From Taenia hydatigena (taxonomy: Eukaryota > Platyhelminthes > Cestoda > Cyclophyllidea > Taeniidae), in assembly GCA_036345935.2 (NCBI GenBank), contig JADWOT020000006.1, forward strand, positions 3,599,543 through 3,663,542: a DNA stretch of 64,000 nucleotides. The letters are read 5' to 3'. The notes below the pieces were generated by a model. The model saw only the letters and a list, made by a program, of their open reading frames with translations. It had not been told where the DNA came from and searched no databases. Of this stretch, positions 14,401 through 27,599 are shown in pieces (position 1 is the first letter of the stretch; each line of letters opens with the position of its first letter). The position numbers were made by a program, and so were the translations under genes.

Positions 14401-17400
14401 TTCATTTTCTTTTCGTTGCTTCAAGGTCCGCAAACATACCGATTGACTGGCTGGTCGTTCTTTGGCATATGCATGTGAAACCCATGTCGAAGAGCGGTTA
14501 TGGCAGCCAATTATGTCTTAAATTGAAGGCTAAATGGCACATCTATGGTAACATAGGGTGGAGGCGCACTGTAAATGAAGAGGCAGGGAATGAGAGCAAT
14601 GATGTTGGAATTGAGAGGCAAGCAGTAGAGCGTTGCTACACACCAGTTTCCGGAAGCACAGTCTTTTGGAATAAAACTAATAACTAGGTACATTCGGAGT
14701 TATTTCCGCCTGTTCATTCATTGACAATCACTTTCAATACATAAAAGCACGAGAGCGTTGATTTAACTGCTGATTTTATTTCCAGTTAACACAATAGTGG
14801 GCTGGCATTAGTCCATCTGCGCCGAAAAGTGGCTTGATTGAGACCACCTTTATCAGTCGATTATGTGCCTCTGCGCTTATCGCCCAAGTGCGAATGGACA
14901 AGGCCTTTTCTTTTCTCTATGAAACAACCACTCCTTTGTAAATGAGAAGGTGCTGCTGATGGTTGCGGTTGTTGTTAGCGGAGCGGTGGCATCAAACTGT
15001 AAAATCGAACGTGACAATTGCATCTGCTAAAGCGACCTACTCATGACTTGTAGAATCGTATGCAAATACCAAAGCAGGCTTCCTGGACAAAGACAATTTA
15101 ATTGATGAAAGACTGCACCTAATGAATCGTTTCGATTAAAGGCGGTGAAATCTTATTCATTGGCGAAATATGTAAACGAGATTTGGGGTATGCTACTTGT
15201 AAAATGCATGCGATTGTTGATGTGCGCGCACTCAACTTTGTGTTTTCTGCCATTCACTCGTATCTGCTTTAGGGGTGAAAAATGGATCTCTTGCAAAGCC
15301 AGAGGAGAAATGAAACCTGCCATAGGGTTTGGTGTAGGCCAGTCATTGGAGTAGAGATACTGCGGTGATGATTCACTACTCGAGAATGAATGTATCGCTT
15401 TTGGGTGGACTCTCGGTCCCCGATAACAAAGGCAAATTCCGTGTCATCCTCGAATCGATGATAAGAGGTAAAGGATTTCGAGAAGTTCATTCTCGAGTTC
15501 GGCTCTTAACTGGCTAATGGGATGAGCGACCGACTGATTTGCAGTGGTAAATGACTTTTGTATTGCATAGCTGAGTAAACTAGCGTACCACAAACCACCT
15601 GCTCATAATCGACTCGTATCTACGCAATCCAACATTTCTAAACCATACATCACTTCAGCCTCGCAAAAGTAAGTATGATTTGTGTGCAGGTCCTTTTCCG
15701 TAGACGAATCTATTCACTGTTCATTTTGATGTCTTTACTCGCTAAATGGATACTGCTTTAAGTTCCATTAAGGAGGTGGTCAGAACTAGAGAACCAGTCA
15801 ATGGGAGGGAAGCATTATCAGTACCCTTGTATAATGGGACGAAAATCCCCACCGCAGATGAGAAAATTATCCGCAAGATGTGCATTTGAGCGTGTCTCGT
15901 TGGAAAAGGATTGATGGCAGCAGTGGTGATGGATTGAATAAAGGAAGTAATTTAAGAAGCACTCAGTGGCCATTCAATTCATTCGCATTGCAGTAGTGAA
16001 ACCCAGAGAAACCGCTACATATTTCAAATGATTCTTCATATGTGTTTATCCTTCTGGGCAAGCTCTTACCTCTCATTTCTTCTTTATGCAAGTTTTTATG
16101 TTTAAATGTCATTTCTGACTAATTAACGCCTTTTCCTTCTCCCTCTCATTTCGATTTATGTTCGAGTCACCTGCTATGTTATTTTGGCGACAACGAGACG
16201 CAACGTTTGCGGCTTCTTATTCTCACACTACCACTTTACATTACTAATCCAAGTCTGTGATTGACCGCCAAACGTAAAGAATGGTAACGGACAGTTGTTC
16301 GCTGCACACTGCCTTCCAGTCCCGACTCTTGCTCAACCGACCGCTCAGTCGGAATGCCTTGGCTCACAAAATGGCTTTGAACGCTTGCAGCAGCGATTGT
16401 CTGCCTGATGCGTAATGCCTTTACCAGACAAACGCCTGTGTTCCGACTCACACGGGGTAGGAGGCGTGAGTGTGCATTTAAACGAGCTCGTCTGCTGTGA
16501 GAGGCTAAGTAGAATTGAATTTCACCTCAAGCTCATTGCTGTTTGGTTCTCTCGAGGAAGCCAAATGACTGGTACCGATGGCGAAATCGTGGATTACAGT
16601 GAAAGTGGTTGTCGCCACTGATTGTAGCCAAAATCACTATAGAATCACAAAGTTGCAATGCATGGCAACGCGAACCCACGGTGCCAGTCGGAGAACTCCC
16701 TTTTATCTGCACACGTCCAAAAGCGCCTCCATCTATTGCAGGTAGGTCGACTACCACTTTGATTCGAGGCAGTTATTAGCATTAAGAAACTCTCACGCCA
16801 GTTCACCTTTCCCTTCTCTCTACTACACTCTTTGTAAGCAGACAGTTTTGAACCATGAGACGCAAACAGCATGGCAGTCGTATTTTCACAAACCACTTTT
16901 CCTTACGAGGAGGACGCGCTGTTGACGACAATAGCAACCACTTGATTCTTTCCAGATTGCGGGAGATAGGGAGGTTGTGTTGGGCATTAAATCAACAACA
17001 TCCTATGTTCCTTGTCATAGGCATTCCTTAATCTAATTTAGTTCTTAAAATTCCATAATTGCGTTTAAATTGAAACGGGGTGGAATATAAAGAAAATTGG
17101 ACAGGAAGGAACAGAGAGTTGGAAAAGAAAATAAGATGGGATCACAGGTGGCTATGCCTATTCTATTTGCAGCGTTCCAAGACTTCCTCAAAGGCAAAAG
17201 AAGGCATAATTCTTGGGCAGAATATGTGTTTGATAAAAGGAAGGAATGGGACTGCTGACACAGCCCAGAGGCCAGCCCACTCGGCTAGGGCAATACGGCC
17301 ATCTAATTGACTGAAACCGAAACTGGCAATCATAGCAAACAAAGTATTACGCTCTTTACTTTCAGAGACAAAGCTTTAGACAAGAGAGTCATATTGGCAA

Positions 17401-17579
17401 ACAATCGTTGGTTGGGGTAGCGAATGATTGATTAACTCCTTTTTATTCCTTACCCGTTGTAGTGGTGCCTCGCCGCATGCAATTTTAGCAAGCAACTGTA
17501 CACAGGAATTTATGCAAGTTCAATGCGAATTTGGTCGTCAGAACTTTACTTAGTGGGATGGAGCAGTGTGTTTCAGTAG
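11401..17579. other. Non-coding stretch, no gene recognised
   Basis: Many short open frames of 60-103 codons overlap on both strands, especially at 12194-14300. None has a recognisable motif, and opposite-strand frames are equally long, as expected by chance in moderately GC-rich sequence. The patch at 11586-11665 resembles 1080-1160. The segment at about 17030-17310 may be related to 23700-23900, but weakly. Confidence 0.4.
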
Positions 17580-20500
17580 GTGATAGTCGGCTGGACGGAT
17601 TTGAAGCATCAGCCGAATCGACAAGTCAGTCAAGTGTAGTAGCGGTAGAGAATACAGAATCTCAGTTCATGCTGCTTTACTTCAGCACAGTGTAATGATG
17701 CATAACTCGTCGTGCATTGCAAACACCAGAGTACATCGATGTGTTTCGATCCAGCCTCTTGTCTGTCCGTCTGTCCATCCACCTGTCTGCACATACGCAT
17801 GATACATGTGCACAAATATCTGTGTGCCTATTTCCCAAAGTACACCAACGATATCGGACTTGCAAGCCCTGGTGAAAGGGGATATTTGTCGACTGATGCA
17901 GTGGAACGAGTCTCAAAGTGCACCAGGTCTACTTCGATGACATTCTGCGTGATGAGGGACATTCGAACAGGTGGTTGGTTATTTGGACAGCGAACCGTTT
18001 GAGAGTAAAAGCAAAATTGGATAGGCATGATTACTTTTCTCTCCATTCCATCTGTGATTAACATTTGTCGGCAGTGTTAGTAAATAGGGAGGAAGGATGT
18101 GTCGGCTTACATCAATCACTGCAGAATAGTTGTCCTGCTTCGAAGCACAGGATGATTGTGCAACAGGGTCAACATTCCGTGATGACTCGAGCACTGTATC
18201 ACTTTGGTAATCAATTGTCTATGGATGAATTTTCTTAGTGCACGAGCCGCTGAGCAGTGCACCCACTACCATGCAGAATGTAATGAAGTAGCTGTTGAGG
18301 TGTTTAACGCAATGTCATATGTGAAGGTTAGCTCTGCAGCCGAGTGCAGATCAGTGCTAAGATCAGATCAGAATAGGCCGTATCAGTGCAGTTCAGACCA
18401 CTTTTACCACGCATGAACTGATTTTTTGCATTGTCTGCAAAAATGCAAGCCAATCCACCGAAGACATCTACTTTCAGGTGAGTGCTCGGTCCGTGTACCA
18501 CATTCCTTCCACTCTAGGGGCCCATCGCCACTGCATCACCGCGAAGCAGCCAGTGAGACCGCAAACGAGAAACGTACAGCAGTCCCATGTGCATTGACAC
18601 CTACTATTTGTCCACTTCCCATTTCACTTATTCACAGAAGGCTATCACATTAAAGGTGGAGGTGACCTTAGCTGACAAAGAAATGCACAAAATCCAACCT
18701 CGTCTGCGAATGGAAAGGACTCTTTCAAATTCAGCCAATTAATGTATTAGTCACATAATGAGGGGTGGGGAGAGGAGAGCAAATTAATTAGCATTGGGAG
18801 AGACGCTGGCATCCTCCTGCCTAGTAGTGGTAGTCGCTGAGTGCACATTCGCCTCCATTACTGGAACTCCACTTCTCCTTCAAGTAGGTAAGCTGGTTGG
18901 TGAGTAAGCTGTCAAGCAAGCAATAAAACTGCAAGAAAACATAAAGCGGGGAAATAAATTCCTTGAGCTTGGGAAATTACACACTGCGAGCCTATATCAG
19001 TAAGCGCAGCAGTGGGGTTGATACACACTCCTGTGGATCTATGTGCAAGCATTGGAATATCCGAAACACACATGAACGAACACCAAACCGGTTTCATGAT
19101 TGACTAATGTCAGGACAACACTAGTTAATTGTGGCTATAAGGCATGTGTTACCCAGCAGATAGAAGTGAGCAAGCAGTGTTTTAGTTGGCGTCAGTGAGG
19201 TTGTCATTCTTGAGATTTGGGTGTCTTGTAAATCCTCCCATCCTGAAGCTCACAAGTTCTCCCAGATCTGGAGATTTGTATACTTCTGCAGTCAGTCTAC
19301 TCCGCCTAGATGTATTTTCAGCTTGGTACAATGGATTCCAGTGAATGGAGTGTAGAGACGTTTATTCTTTTGTTTTCAATCTGTCTGCATTCTTCCTTCG
19401 TGTATTTATTCTAGCTGAATGGCACGATTGTGATGCTTTGGAACCGAATAGTCACCACACAACACTCCAAACGATGTCCTTGAGTGCAGGCTGCCGGAAT
19501 GGCTGTCACAAGACGGTTAAGCAGCTATTTGGTGTCCTCATAATAGCAGTTTTGCAACCGCGAAGTTTGATACTTTGCAGGTGGAATAATTTGAAGTAGC
19601 TAAACAAATTTGTGATGCATCTGCTAGAAATACAGCAATTACTGGAGTCTCTTTTTGAATTTCATTGACTAAAATAAGGCCCAGCTTACAAATTTCGTCT
19701 ATCTAAAATATTCTTTAATCATAAAATCATTCTGCTCACATCTGTTTCCTCTTCACCTTTACTTTTCACCTACCTTCCCTGATTCACGACTGATCGTGTC
19801 TTACATCAAGAAAAAAATGATAATTAAAAGAACAAGTTAAAACAGAGAACATAGGTGAGAATGAAGCGGCATATCTCACCCTCATTTCCCCCCATGGTCG
19901 GATTTGGCCACTTGAGGCATAAGACCTAGCGTTGGCTTGAAGGGCCAAAAGTAATACTTCTTTCTACTCTACTGACTTAGCACTGTGGTCGATTCCCCAG
20001 AATGCTTATCAGAAACGTCTAAGTTGTGAATAGATTACAGCCCACCAGGCAAGAAGTCGTAAGAAGTTATAATAGAATGGTAGGATGATGTGTATGGTAA
20101 GGCCTAATGGGCAACAAGTACTTAGCTTTCATTAAAGGGGCAAATTTGAGGAGGTCACCTGACAATGTCAAATTGCCAAGTACAATCAGTGTAAGGTGTA
20201 TTTACTCATAACTTCTCATCTTTATGTCACCATAGTGTCCACCGCATTCAAGAGCACATCTTATTTATGTGGCACGTTGACTTGGACAACAGACTGTGGA
20301 ATGGCATGTCTGTGCAAGATACCAGTTCGACTTCTGATGTTACAGAGATTAATTTACACCATAATTATGAATGCAGAGAAGGAAGAAATTCTGGTCTAGG
20401 TATGATTGCTTCTGGTTCATTTCATTAATTAAACACACTTTGGATAATGAGACTTCCTGCACGACCTAATCCACTGGTTTCACACTTTTATGATTCTAGT

Positions 20501-22060
20501 TTTTAATAGCAAATAAATCTTTAATCGTCAGTTACAAATGACACGTAATAGCTTATTTTTTCATGCGGTACTCTTTTCACGGCCTTGAATCGTGATCAAG
20601 CAAGTGTAAAGCCTGTGATGCCTTATAATGTTTGCATAGCCGAAATTCTCATCGCTATCGAACCACAAGTAAAGCATCCCTTTGGGTGGGTGTTCAGTGT
20701 GCGTCTGGTTACTCGTGGCAGCGTTTTGGGCTGATTAATGACATGGCCAGTTGTCCAAAGTATTCTAGATCTGTCAGCCAGTCAGCCGGCTGAATATGAT
20801 AAATCGGGAGAGGAAAATCGTTTGCTTAGCAAAAAAAACCCAAAACCAGGCTTTGATATTGACCCAGTCTTTCATCCTAGTTATGAGATAAAGGTGCAAA
20901 TTATTTCTTTTTATTAATCTCTCAACTTATTAACAGAGGAACTTTTAGACTCATCCGATCACAATTCCTTAGAGGCATGCACTAATAAGATACAGATGCG
21001 ATCTACAGGGGGCGCTTTATTGACAGATACACGAAGCGCAGCAGTCAACTGTCACACTGTGTAGCATCTGTTCATCGAAATTTTTCGTTGTTCCGAGGTG
21101 AATATAAGAGCTATGCTCGAAGCAAGGTTTTCTGGTTCCCCTTAATTCATTTAAGGTTGCTTCACTCAGTGGTCTTTAATTTGCGAATCCAGCATTTGTA
21201 TTAGTATCTCAACGAATGCAAGAAAGGATGTTTTAGATCCTTACAGGAAGGACTACCTTTTCTGCTTGTCTCGAAGGAAACCCACCAGCTTCGTCTTTGC
21301 GACCTAAGTAACATAAATGTTAATATGCAGCTAATTCATATCTGACTACCCGTTTGAGAGATCTTGGCTTCTTGTCTCCTATCAATTAGACCCTCTGGGT
21401 CGCATAAAAAGGGTTAATGGAGTTCTTTACTGGAATACAATTCAATCCCTTCCAACTGTCATCAGTGAGTGAGCGTTAGGAGCCCCTGGCAGGTGTCCTT
21501 ACGGGTTGGGGCTCAGTTAGTAGGAGGTGGATGAAACAATGGGGAGAGTGAAGGAGCTCTGAAGGGCTAAATGAAGGCCAAAAGTGCACAACATCCAGCG
21601 ATATATCAAAAGGAAATATGAGATCTACATCTCAGCGTGTGTGTTTTTAAAATTTTACTTCAGTTTTCCTTTTTGATGTCTCTTTATGATAAATAAGAGA
21701 GTTTGTTAAGTTAACTGCGCGGCTATGATGCAATATGCGCCCATAAATGTCAAGGAGGGTGTTTACCTTTTCCTTAACTGCTCAAGCATTGGCTTGTGGT
21801 TGGGCACCAACCCACCTCTATTCCAACAGTCGCATTTAAGATATCCACATCTTAGAGTTCATATCGTCTGAGGTATAAAACTTATAGCAAAACATAATCA
21901 TTTACTTCTCGGCGGCAATTTGACAACTACAGGCCGCCTTCAACTGTCTTCCAAGAAGTAAAGTTTATTATCATAAAGCGTACTAAGCAAAAAATTTTTG
22001 GAGTGTGGACGATCGGATTATCTGCTAAAATGGTGGTTTGGTTTCCTCATAGCTGAAGCT
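17580..22060 (+). repeat. Unit B of the ~4-kb low-copy repeat
   Basis: This unit is collinear with unit A (7370-11400), with an offset rising from about 10250 at the start to 10590 at the end, so unit B carries small net insertions. It contains the 18740-18945 segment that matches 8385-8560 in unit A and 49041-49200 in the palindrome arm. The 19860-21900 part is present a third time as the partial unit D just downstream. No intact gene was recognised in it. Confidence 0.75.
20196..20399 (+). repeat. Best-conserved block of the repeat (unit B copy)
   Basis: This is the partner of 9741-9944, with 178 of 204 bases identical and no indel. It keeps the pyrimidine-rich run followed by AG (CATAG at 20231-20235) and a 67-codon open frame ending at the same position, TAG here and TAA in unit A. 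The even spread of differences over codon positions argues against a conserved protein in that frame. Confidence 0.5.
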
Positions 22061-22329
22061 TTGCAACCGAGAATTGTTATTCGAAGAGTTTCGGTAATTT
22101 TTAATGATTATACAACTTGAGCAGTTTCTTCGCAAGGCCTATTGCTCGAAATAATCCCCGCTTCGAGATTTCGCTCCTTGTCTCACGACACCCGAGCTTG
22201 GAATTTCACCCCTGTAAAACGATTTGATAGTAGAAGAAGGCAGCCTAGCCGCCTCCATTATCCTTTTAGTTTTATGTTCCACTTATTTTCCCAATTCCAC
22301 AATGGATTGTAGTCGTTAGGTCAAGAATA

Positions 22330-24300
22330 AATGGCATTAATCACATCAAGCTATGTTAGCCAGGAGGATACAGAGGCCAACAAGTTGGTTAAAGATGCGA
22401 ATGAAGCGTCATCTCTCCTTCCCCTTTCGCTTTTTCTTTGGGTCGAGTTCGGTCATTTGAAGCATGAGACCTTGTGTTGTCTTGAAAAACCAAAAGCAAC
22501 GCTTCTTTCTACTTCGCTGATTCAGTGACGCAAATTATTGCCTAGGAAGAGCATCGGATCCATTCAAGTGGTGGATAGATCTCGACTTACCAGGTAAGAA
22601 GTCATAAAGGTCCTAGTAACATGGGCGAATGTGCATGATTGATGTGCAGAAGACTGAGGAAACCGAAAATAACTAATTGTTCTTTAGGTGGGACAAGACT
22701 AGAGAAGAGCGACTCTGTTTACCTGGTGGCTAGGCAGCTTCAAATCACCTGTCATGTGTAAATGACAAAGGGGTTTCGGTCAGCCAGTCGTTGTAAATAA
22801 GAAGAAAGTGGCCTTAATGAGATTCCCAAAAGTACATTTTGATGATGCCCAAGGACAGTAAGGTAGGTAAATAATAAAATCCGCTCATTTAGACCGTAAG
22901 GTCAGGTAAAGAGTTTTCAACACACTTTTTTTATTTCCTTTAAATAGCCGATCAGGCTGTTAACGGACTAGACTTATGTTTTGTTTACCTGTACTACGTT
23001 TAGTACAATTATTGTACGTAATTATTTCCTATTATCTCCATATCCACTGGGCACAAACCAGTGGGCTACAGGAGGTGTCCAAACGGTTGCTATGCAAAGT
23101 CAACTGTCAATACATGGGGTATCTGTAAAAGGTCTTCTGGATCTAGACTTTGTATTGTTTTAGAGTTTAGGCGCAACGTGGTTTCCAGATTTCTCATAAG
23201 TCATTTTAGATTACTTGACTAGGTGCTTCGTTGTTTTGGAAATTCAGTTGCCTCTAAATTAATGCATAAAATATTGTTTTTGATCGTTGCAATATAACTA
23301 TCTTTTCCTTCCGCAAATGCATTCATCTTCCTTAAAAACTTGGAGTTTGTAAGGCAATAAGTGTTATCTGACTGTCCACTTAAGGGTTGTAACCTCGTCT
23401 CATCTTCCGTTAATGAGACCGTCTGGGCTGCATAAGAATGGGTAATAAAGTGGCTTAATAAAATGTGAGGCGATTCCTTCCAACCACCACCACCCTGCAA
23501 GTATTGGAGGTCTGTGGCAGCTATCCTTAGGTTAGAGCTCATTTAGTAGAAGATTGAGGACTCAATGGGGGGAGTAGGAAAGCGGGGCATGTAGAAATTG
23601 TTTGAGGTAAGTGAACAAAAGAGAGCCATAAAACTTTCCATCAGTTTTTATTTGCAATAACTGACAACGCTTGGTAATGGGATATAAGTTAAGCGGAAAT
23701 TGTAAAAACCCAGTCAAATTTTAATTATCCGCAATTAAGGTAGGCACTCATTGAATTATGCTTTGAGCAAACTGGAAAATAGTGTGAGAATAGTGAAAAT
23801 GGTGTCTTATCAGAGATTGAAAATGTTTGGGTGGGAGGAGGAATAAGATTAGGACAGAATAGAGGCCTACTGAACTGGCCCAGAGGTCACACCAATCTCT
23901 GAAGGCACAAAAGCGGAGCCTCAATTGTCCGCGTAACCAAACCAACAAATTCAGCCAAACACTCGCTATAATGCATGGGTATAACTATTCCTAGAAATCT
24001 TGCTCGGGGGTGCCAAAATAATTAAACAGTTGAAAAATTTGCGGTCGGGAAAATGTACTAGACGTACTCATTGCAATATAAATCGGGGGGAGAAAATAAG
24101 ATCTTAATCTCACCATTTATAATTTTACAGCTTTTAATTCCATGCGCTCTCTTTGATGCCTAGTTTTGACAAACAAATAATTCGTTAAGATAACTGCGTG
24201 ATCATGCCAACGTATGTCTTCAAAGTGGCAAACGAGTGCTCGGACTCCCCTCTACTGGTGACGGCTTTGGCACCATTCATAAAGTTAAAGTGATTGATGC
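22330..24300 (+). repeat. Partial unit D of the low-copy repeat
   Basis: The start at about 22400-22530 aligns with 19860-19985 of unit B: matching words for the TTTGAAGCATGAGACC stretch and the CTTCTTTCTACTTCGCTGA stretch. The segment at 23345-23455 aligns with 21335-21430. A variant of the CAATGGGGAGAGTGA word found in units A, B and E lies near 23560. Compared with unit B, the conserved block of 20196-20399 is missing. Units B and D therefore form a partial tandem pair. Confidence 0.6.
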
Positions 24301-27300
24301 GAGAGCGAAACTATTATTATTTGAAAATGCCGATTATCAAACCTAGACTTATATACCCCGAGGGAAGCAGGAATTTCTACTCCCTTCTTTCTAACAGAGT
24401 ACATAATATTCTAAGGTTGCTATCATGAAAGACCGATTCGACACTGGACTCGAAGATTTGTAGGTAAACTGCGCTAAACATGCCTCGATTGCATTTGTGG
24501 TGCCTCACTTCCACTACAGGTCAATCCGAAATTTCCGCCTCAAAAAAGCAGAGGATCGAATTTATAATGCACAGCCTACCTCTCCTTTTAACCAGCATTT
24601 ACACGCTTGAAAGCCCTTTCAACTATTCAAGCGTTCAATTAGGCTCAAGGTTCTGGAAAGTTGATCGAATGTACTACGATGGAGTCAAATATTGCTATTC
24701 TCGATTTGACAGGTGCACAGGTGAAGCGAACGGGTACGACGACCTATCCTGATGAAATTGATGTAAAGTCAGACCATACAGTTGCAGAAGATTAGAGATA
24801 TCCATGAGTTTTGTGGAGATAGTAAAATTGATGTTCTTGTAATCAGTCGTACAGGGTTTAAGCGCAATTCTTAAATTCTCCCCTTTCCCACAGTGAATGA
24901 TTTTAAGGGCTACTAAGTCGAGATTAATTACCCAACTCCGACTATTAATAGTCACAATTAATAACTGCAGGTCTGACCCGCCTAATGTGATTTATGATGC
25001 TGATTCAGACAGACGTGAGTACAGACAGCGTATGTTGTAACATTGCCATAAAATCATATGGAGCTAATGGTCCTTCCAAACGTCGCCCTTGCTACATTGT
25101 TTACTTCCACTTCTAACTACCCTGCCACTTTAATCTCCGTCCATTGCACCTTCGCCTAGCAGCTAGGTCAGCTGCCTTTCAGCCCCTGTGTGGGGCAGTA
25201 ATTAACCCTCTGCCATAATACTATGTCTTCTTGCGACTTCAGACGCCACAGAGCATTACCGTCGTTGATCGCTATAGTATGATCGGTCATGAGTTTACTG
25301 GATTTTATAACCAAAAATGCTTAATAAGTTTTAGGCATAAGGTACTTGCTTCGAAACATCATTCTTAAGCTGACTTACTTCACGCATTTTATCTATACCT
25401 ACTTTTGGGGAATGCGTACCAGATTGTAAAATTCACCAGCTTTACGTTAACAGTCAGTATGTTTACAGCATGCGTTTTGTTTTATGCTGTAACACTTTGG
25501 CTTAAGCTGATATATGCATGGGCTAATTTCCGCCTTACTTATAAAAATCTCAAGGAATGGAGGAATGCTGACCTTGGAGCGAGTCTTTCCAGGTAGCTCT
25601 TACAAATGGATTTAACATTCAAGCGCAAAGCGCGTTGCAAGACGTTTCAGCATATTACCACAGTTAATTGACCTTAACCCTATTTGGCGATCCCTGGTCT
25701 AATCTGAATGAAGTGAGAAAAAATTTTTTTCTGCAGCCTCGGCATAGCTCACCTGATGGCTGTGGTGCAGACACTTGTTTCGAAGGGGAAAGGCGACAGC
25801 TCTGTATGGTCACAGAAGGCGCTTATATCAAATGACCTAAAAATCGTCTTATCTGGATGAGTGATTTACGGTCATTTGGTCGCCCTTTGATTATGATCTC
25901 AAATTAGTCACTGGTCAGCGCGGAATGACTAAGCGAAAGTTATTAGTGGGTTAACTAGGGCTCAAACTCCCACACAAAATATCATCTTGCCACTTTAACT
26001 ACATGCAAATACCTCTAAAGTGCCGATTTGACGATGTTTTCTAAAAAGCATTGGTTTCCTTGGAACAGGCACTTTCCTTACTATCCATCTTGACGGTGAC
26101 CCACATATCGAGGTGTTTAAGGCATAATTAATTGTCTAAGGCAATTCTTGATCTACCACCTACAAATGTCAGGGTGCAGTCAGTCAAACTTTCGGTTAGT
26201 TAGTTAGTCACCTTTTATTTTGCTCAATTTACTAGGCATTAAGCACATTTTTCTCTCCATTGCGCCGAAGTCTATAAACTGAGTGAGTGACTGAATGACC
26301 CGCTTTGGCATTTGGAGGGGATCGAGCGAAGGACGCCATCATTCCGAGTCTAAAAAGCACACTTGTGGATGAAATGTGACCAATACAGATATAGAATAAA
26401 GTACTGAAACATATCGCTTTCTATACTAATGCTTCGCCTTGATTGCTTGTTTACCTCTGCGAAAGATGATTCTGGATTTGAAAATGAATTTTGTTTTTAG
26501 TACTACCTGATTAAGTGGGCAAAAGAGAGATTCGTACTTCATAGGGCAGGGCAAAATCAAAGAGCTGGAGACATCTAACTCGGCTCCAACCATTTATAAT
26601 TAAAACGTACTTGTGTATGCAATTGAGGAGGCAAAGCATAAGATCCATGACTGGATGTAGAGCCAAGGTTTAAACCTAGATCAGGACTTAGTTCCACATT
26701 GCCTCACTCAACAGAGGGTCCTGGAATGAAAGCTGAAGCATTTGTCCTTTCTGCTAGGCGCCGAATATGTGATTAATCATTAGGTTTAACCAGCCAAGAG
26801 TTAGTAAGCTTAGTAACTTGGTGAATACACAGCTTCGAGTCACCACCTGACACCGTTTCCACGCTCATCACAAGTTAATACGGGTTGTAATTATTTACGA
26901 TGAATACCGCTGTGTTTACTACATTTATCACACGTCAGACTTAAGTAGCATACTGGTGTGGACTTCTAAGTGTGAATTTGTATGCCTACAGATGTCAACT
27001 TCACTGCTTGATGATATCACGTTGGTTAGTTTCTGCTTTCGTCATTTTCGCAGAGAATGAAGGGATCGAAATCTGATGTTGGAGTATTTCAAGAATGAAG
27101 CAAAATTTAGGACCTGAACCTGCTTGCAAGGCGTAACAACTTGGTATTACATCTCAATGACCTCCGTTCACGTCAGTAAGTCTTGGTCTTGACCATATCA
27201 AATTCAAGTGACCTCTGTACTAAAGCAACTTTGTTATAAAATAAGCTATTTCTCCATCCGAGGTTCTTGACGCCATCAGATGTGTCTAAATAAAAGAGGC

Positions 27301-27599
27301 ACAGCCCTTTGCAGTTTAAAAAACTCTCTGTTAGCAAAGGACCAGGACAATGTCTTACCAGGGTGGATGTTAGGTTGACAGTTAGTTGCATCATTTCTTT
27401 GTTCTCAATAGGGTCACTATTTATTGCAGGCCTACTAGGCGTAGTTTACCAAGCTTTTGGTTGAGAAACCAAAATGCTAATTAAAATGAAACCTCAGCAC
27501 ATTACTAACTGAAGGGAGCACTTGGAATGAGCCAATTCGATGCTTGCAGGAGAAGGGTTGTAGAAGCATTTCACCGCTTAACGCCATTTCCCATACTCA
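24301..27599. other. Non-coding stretch, no gene recognised
   Basis: Two open frames of 86 and 90 codons overlap in opposite directions at 24480-24955. I recognise no protein family in either. No RNA gene, simple repeat of note or regulatory signal was identified. Confidence 0.4.

Noticed and set aside
16415..16896. Cluster of overlapping 68-83 codon frames on both strands
   Set aside because: There are opposing frames of equal length and no motifs; this is typical of random sequence.
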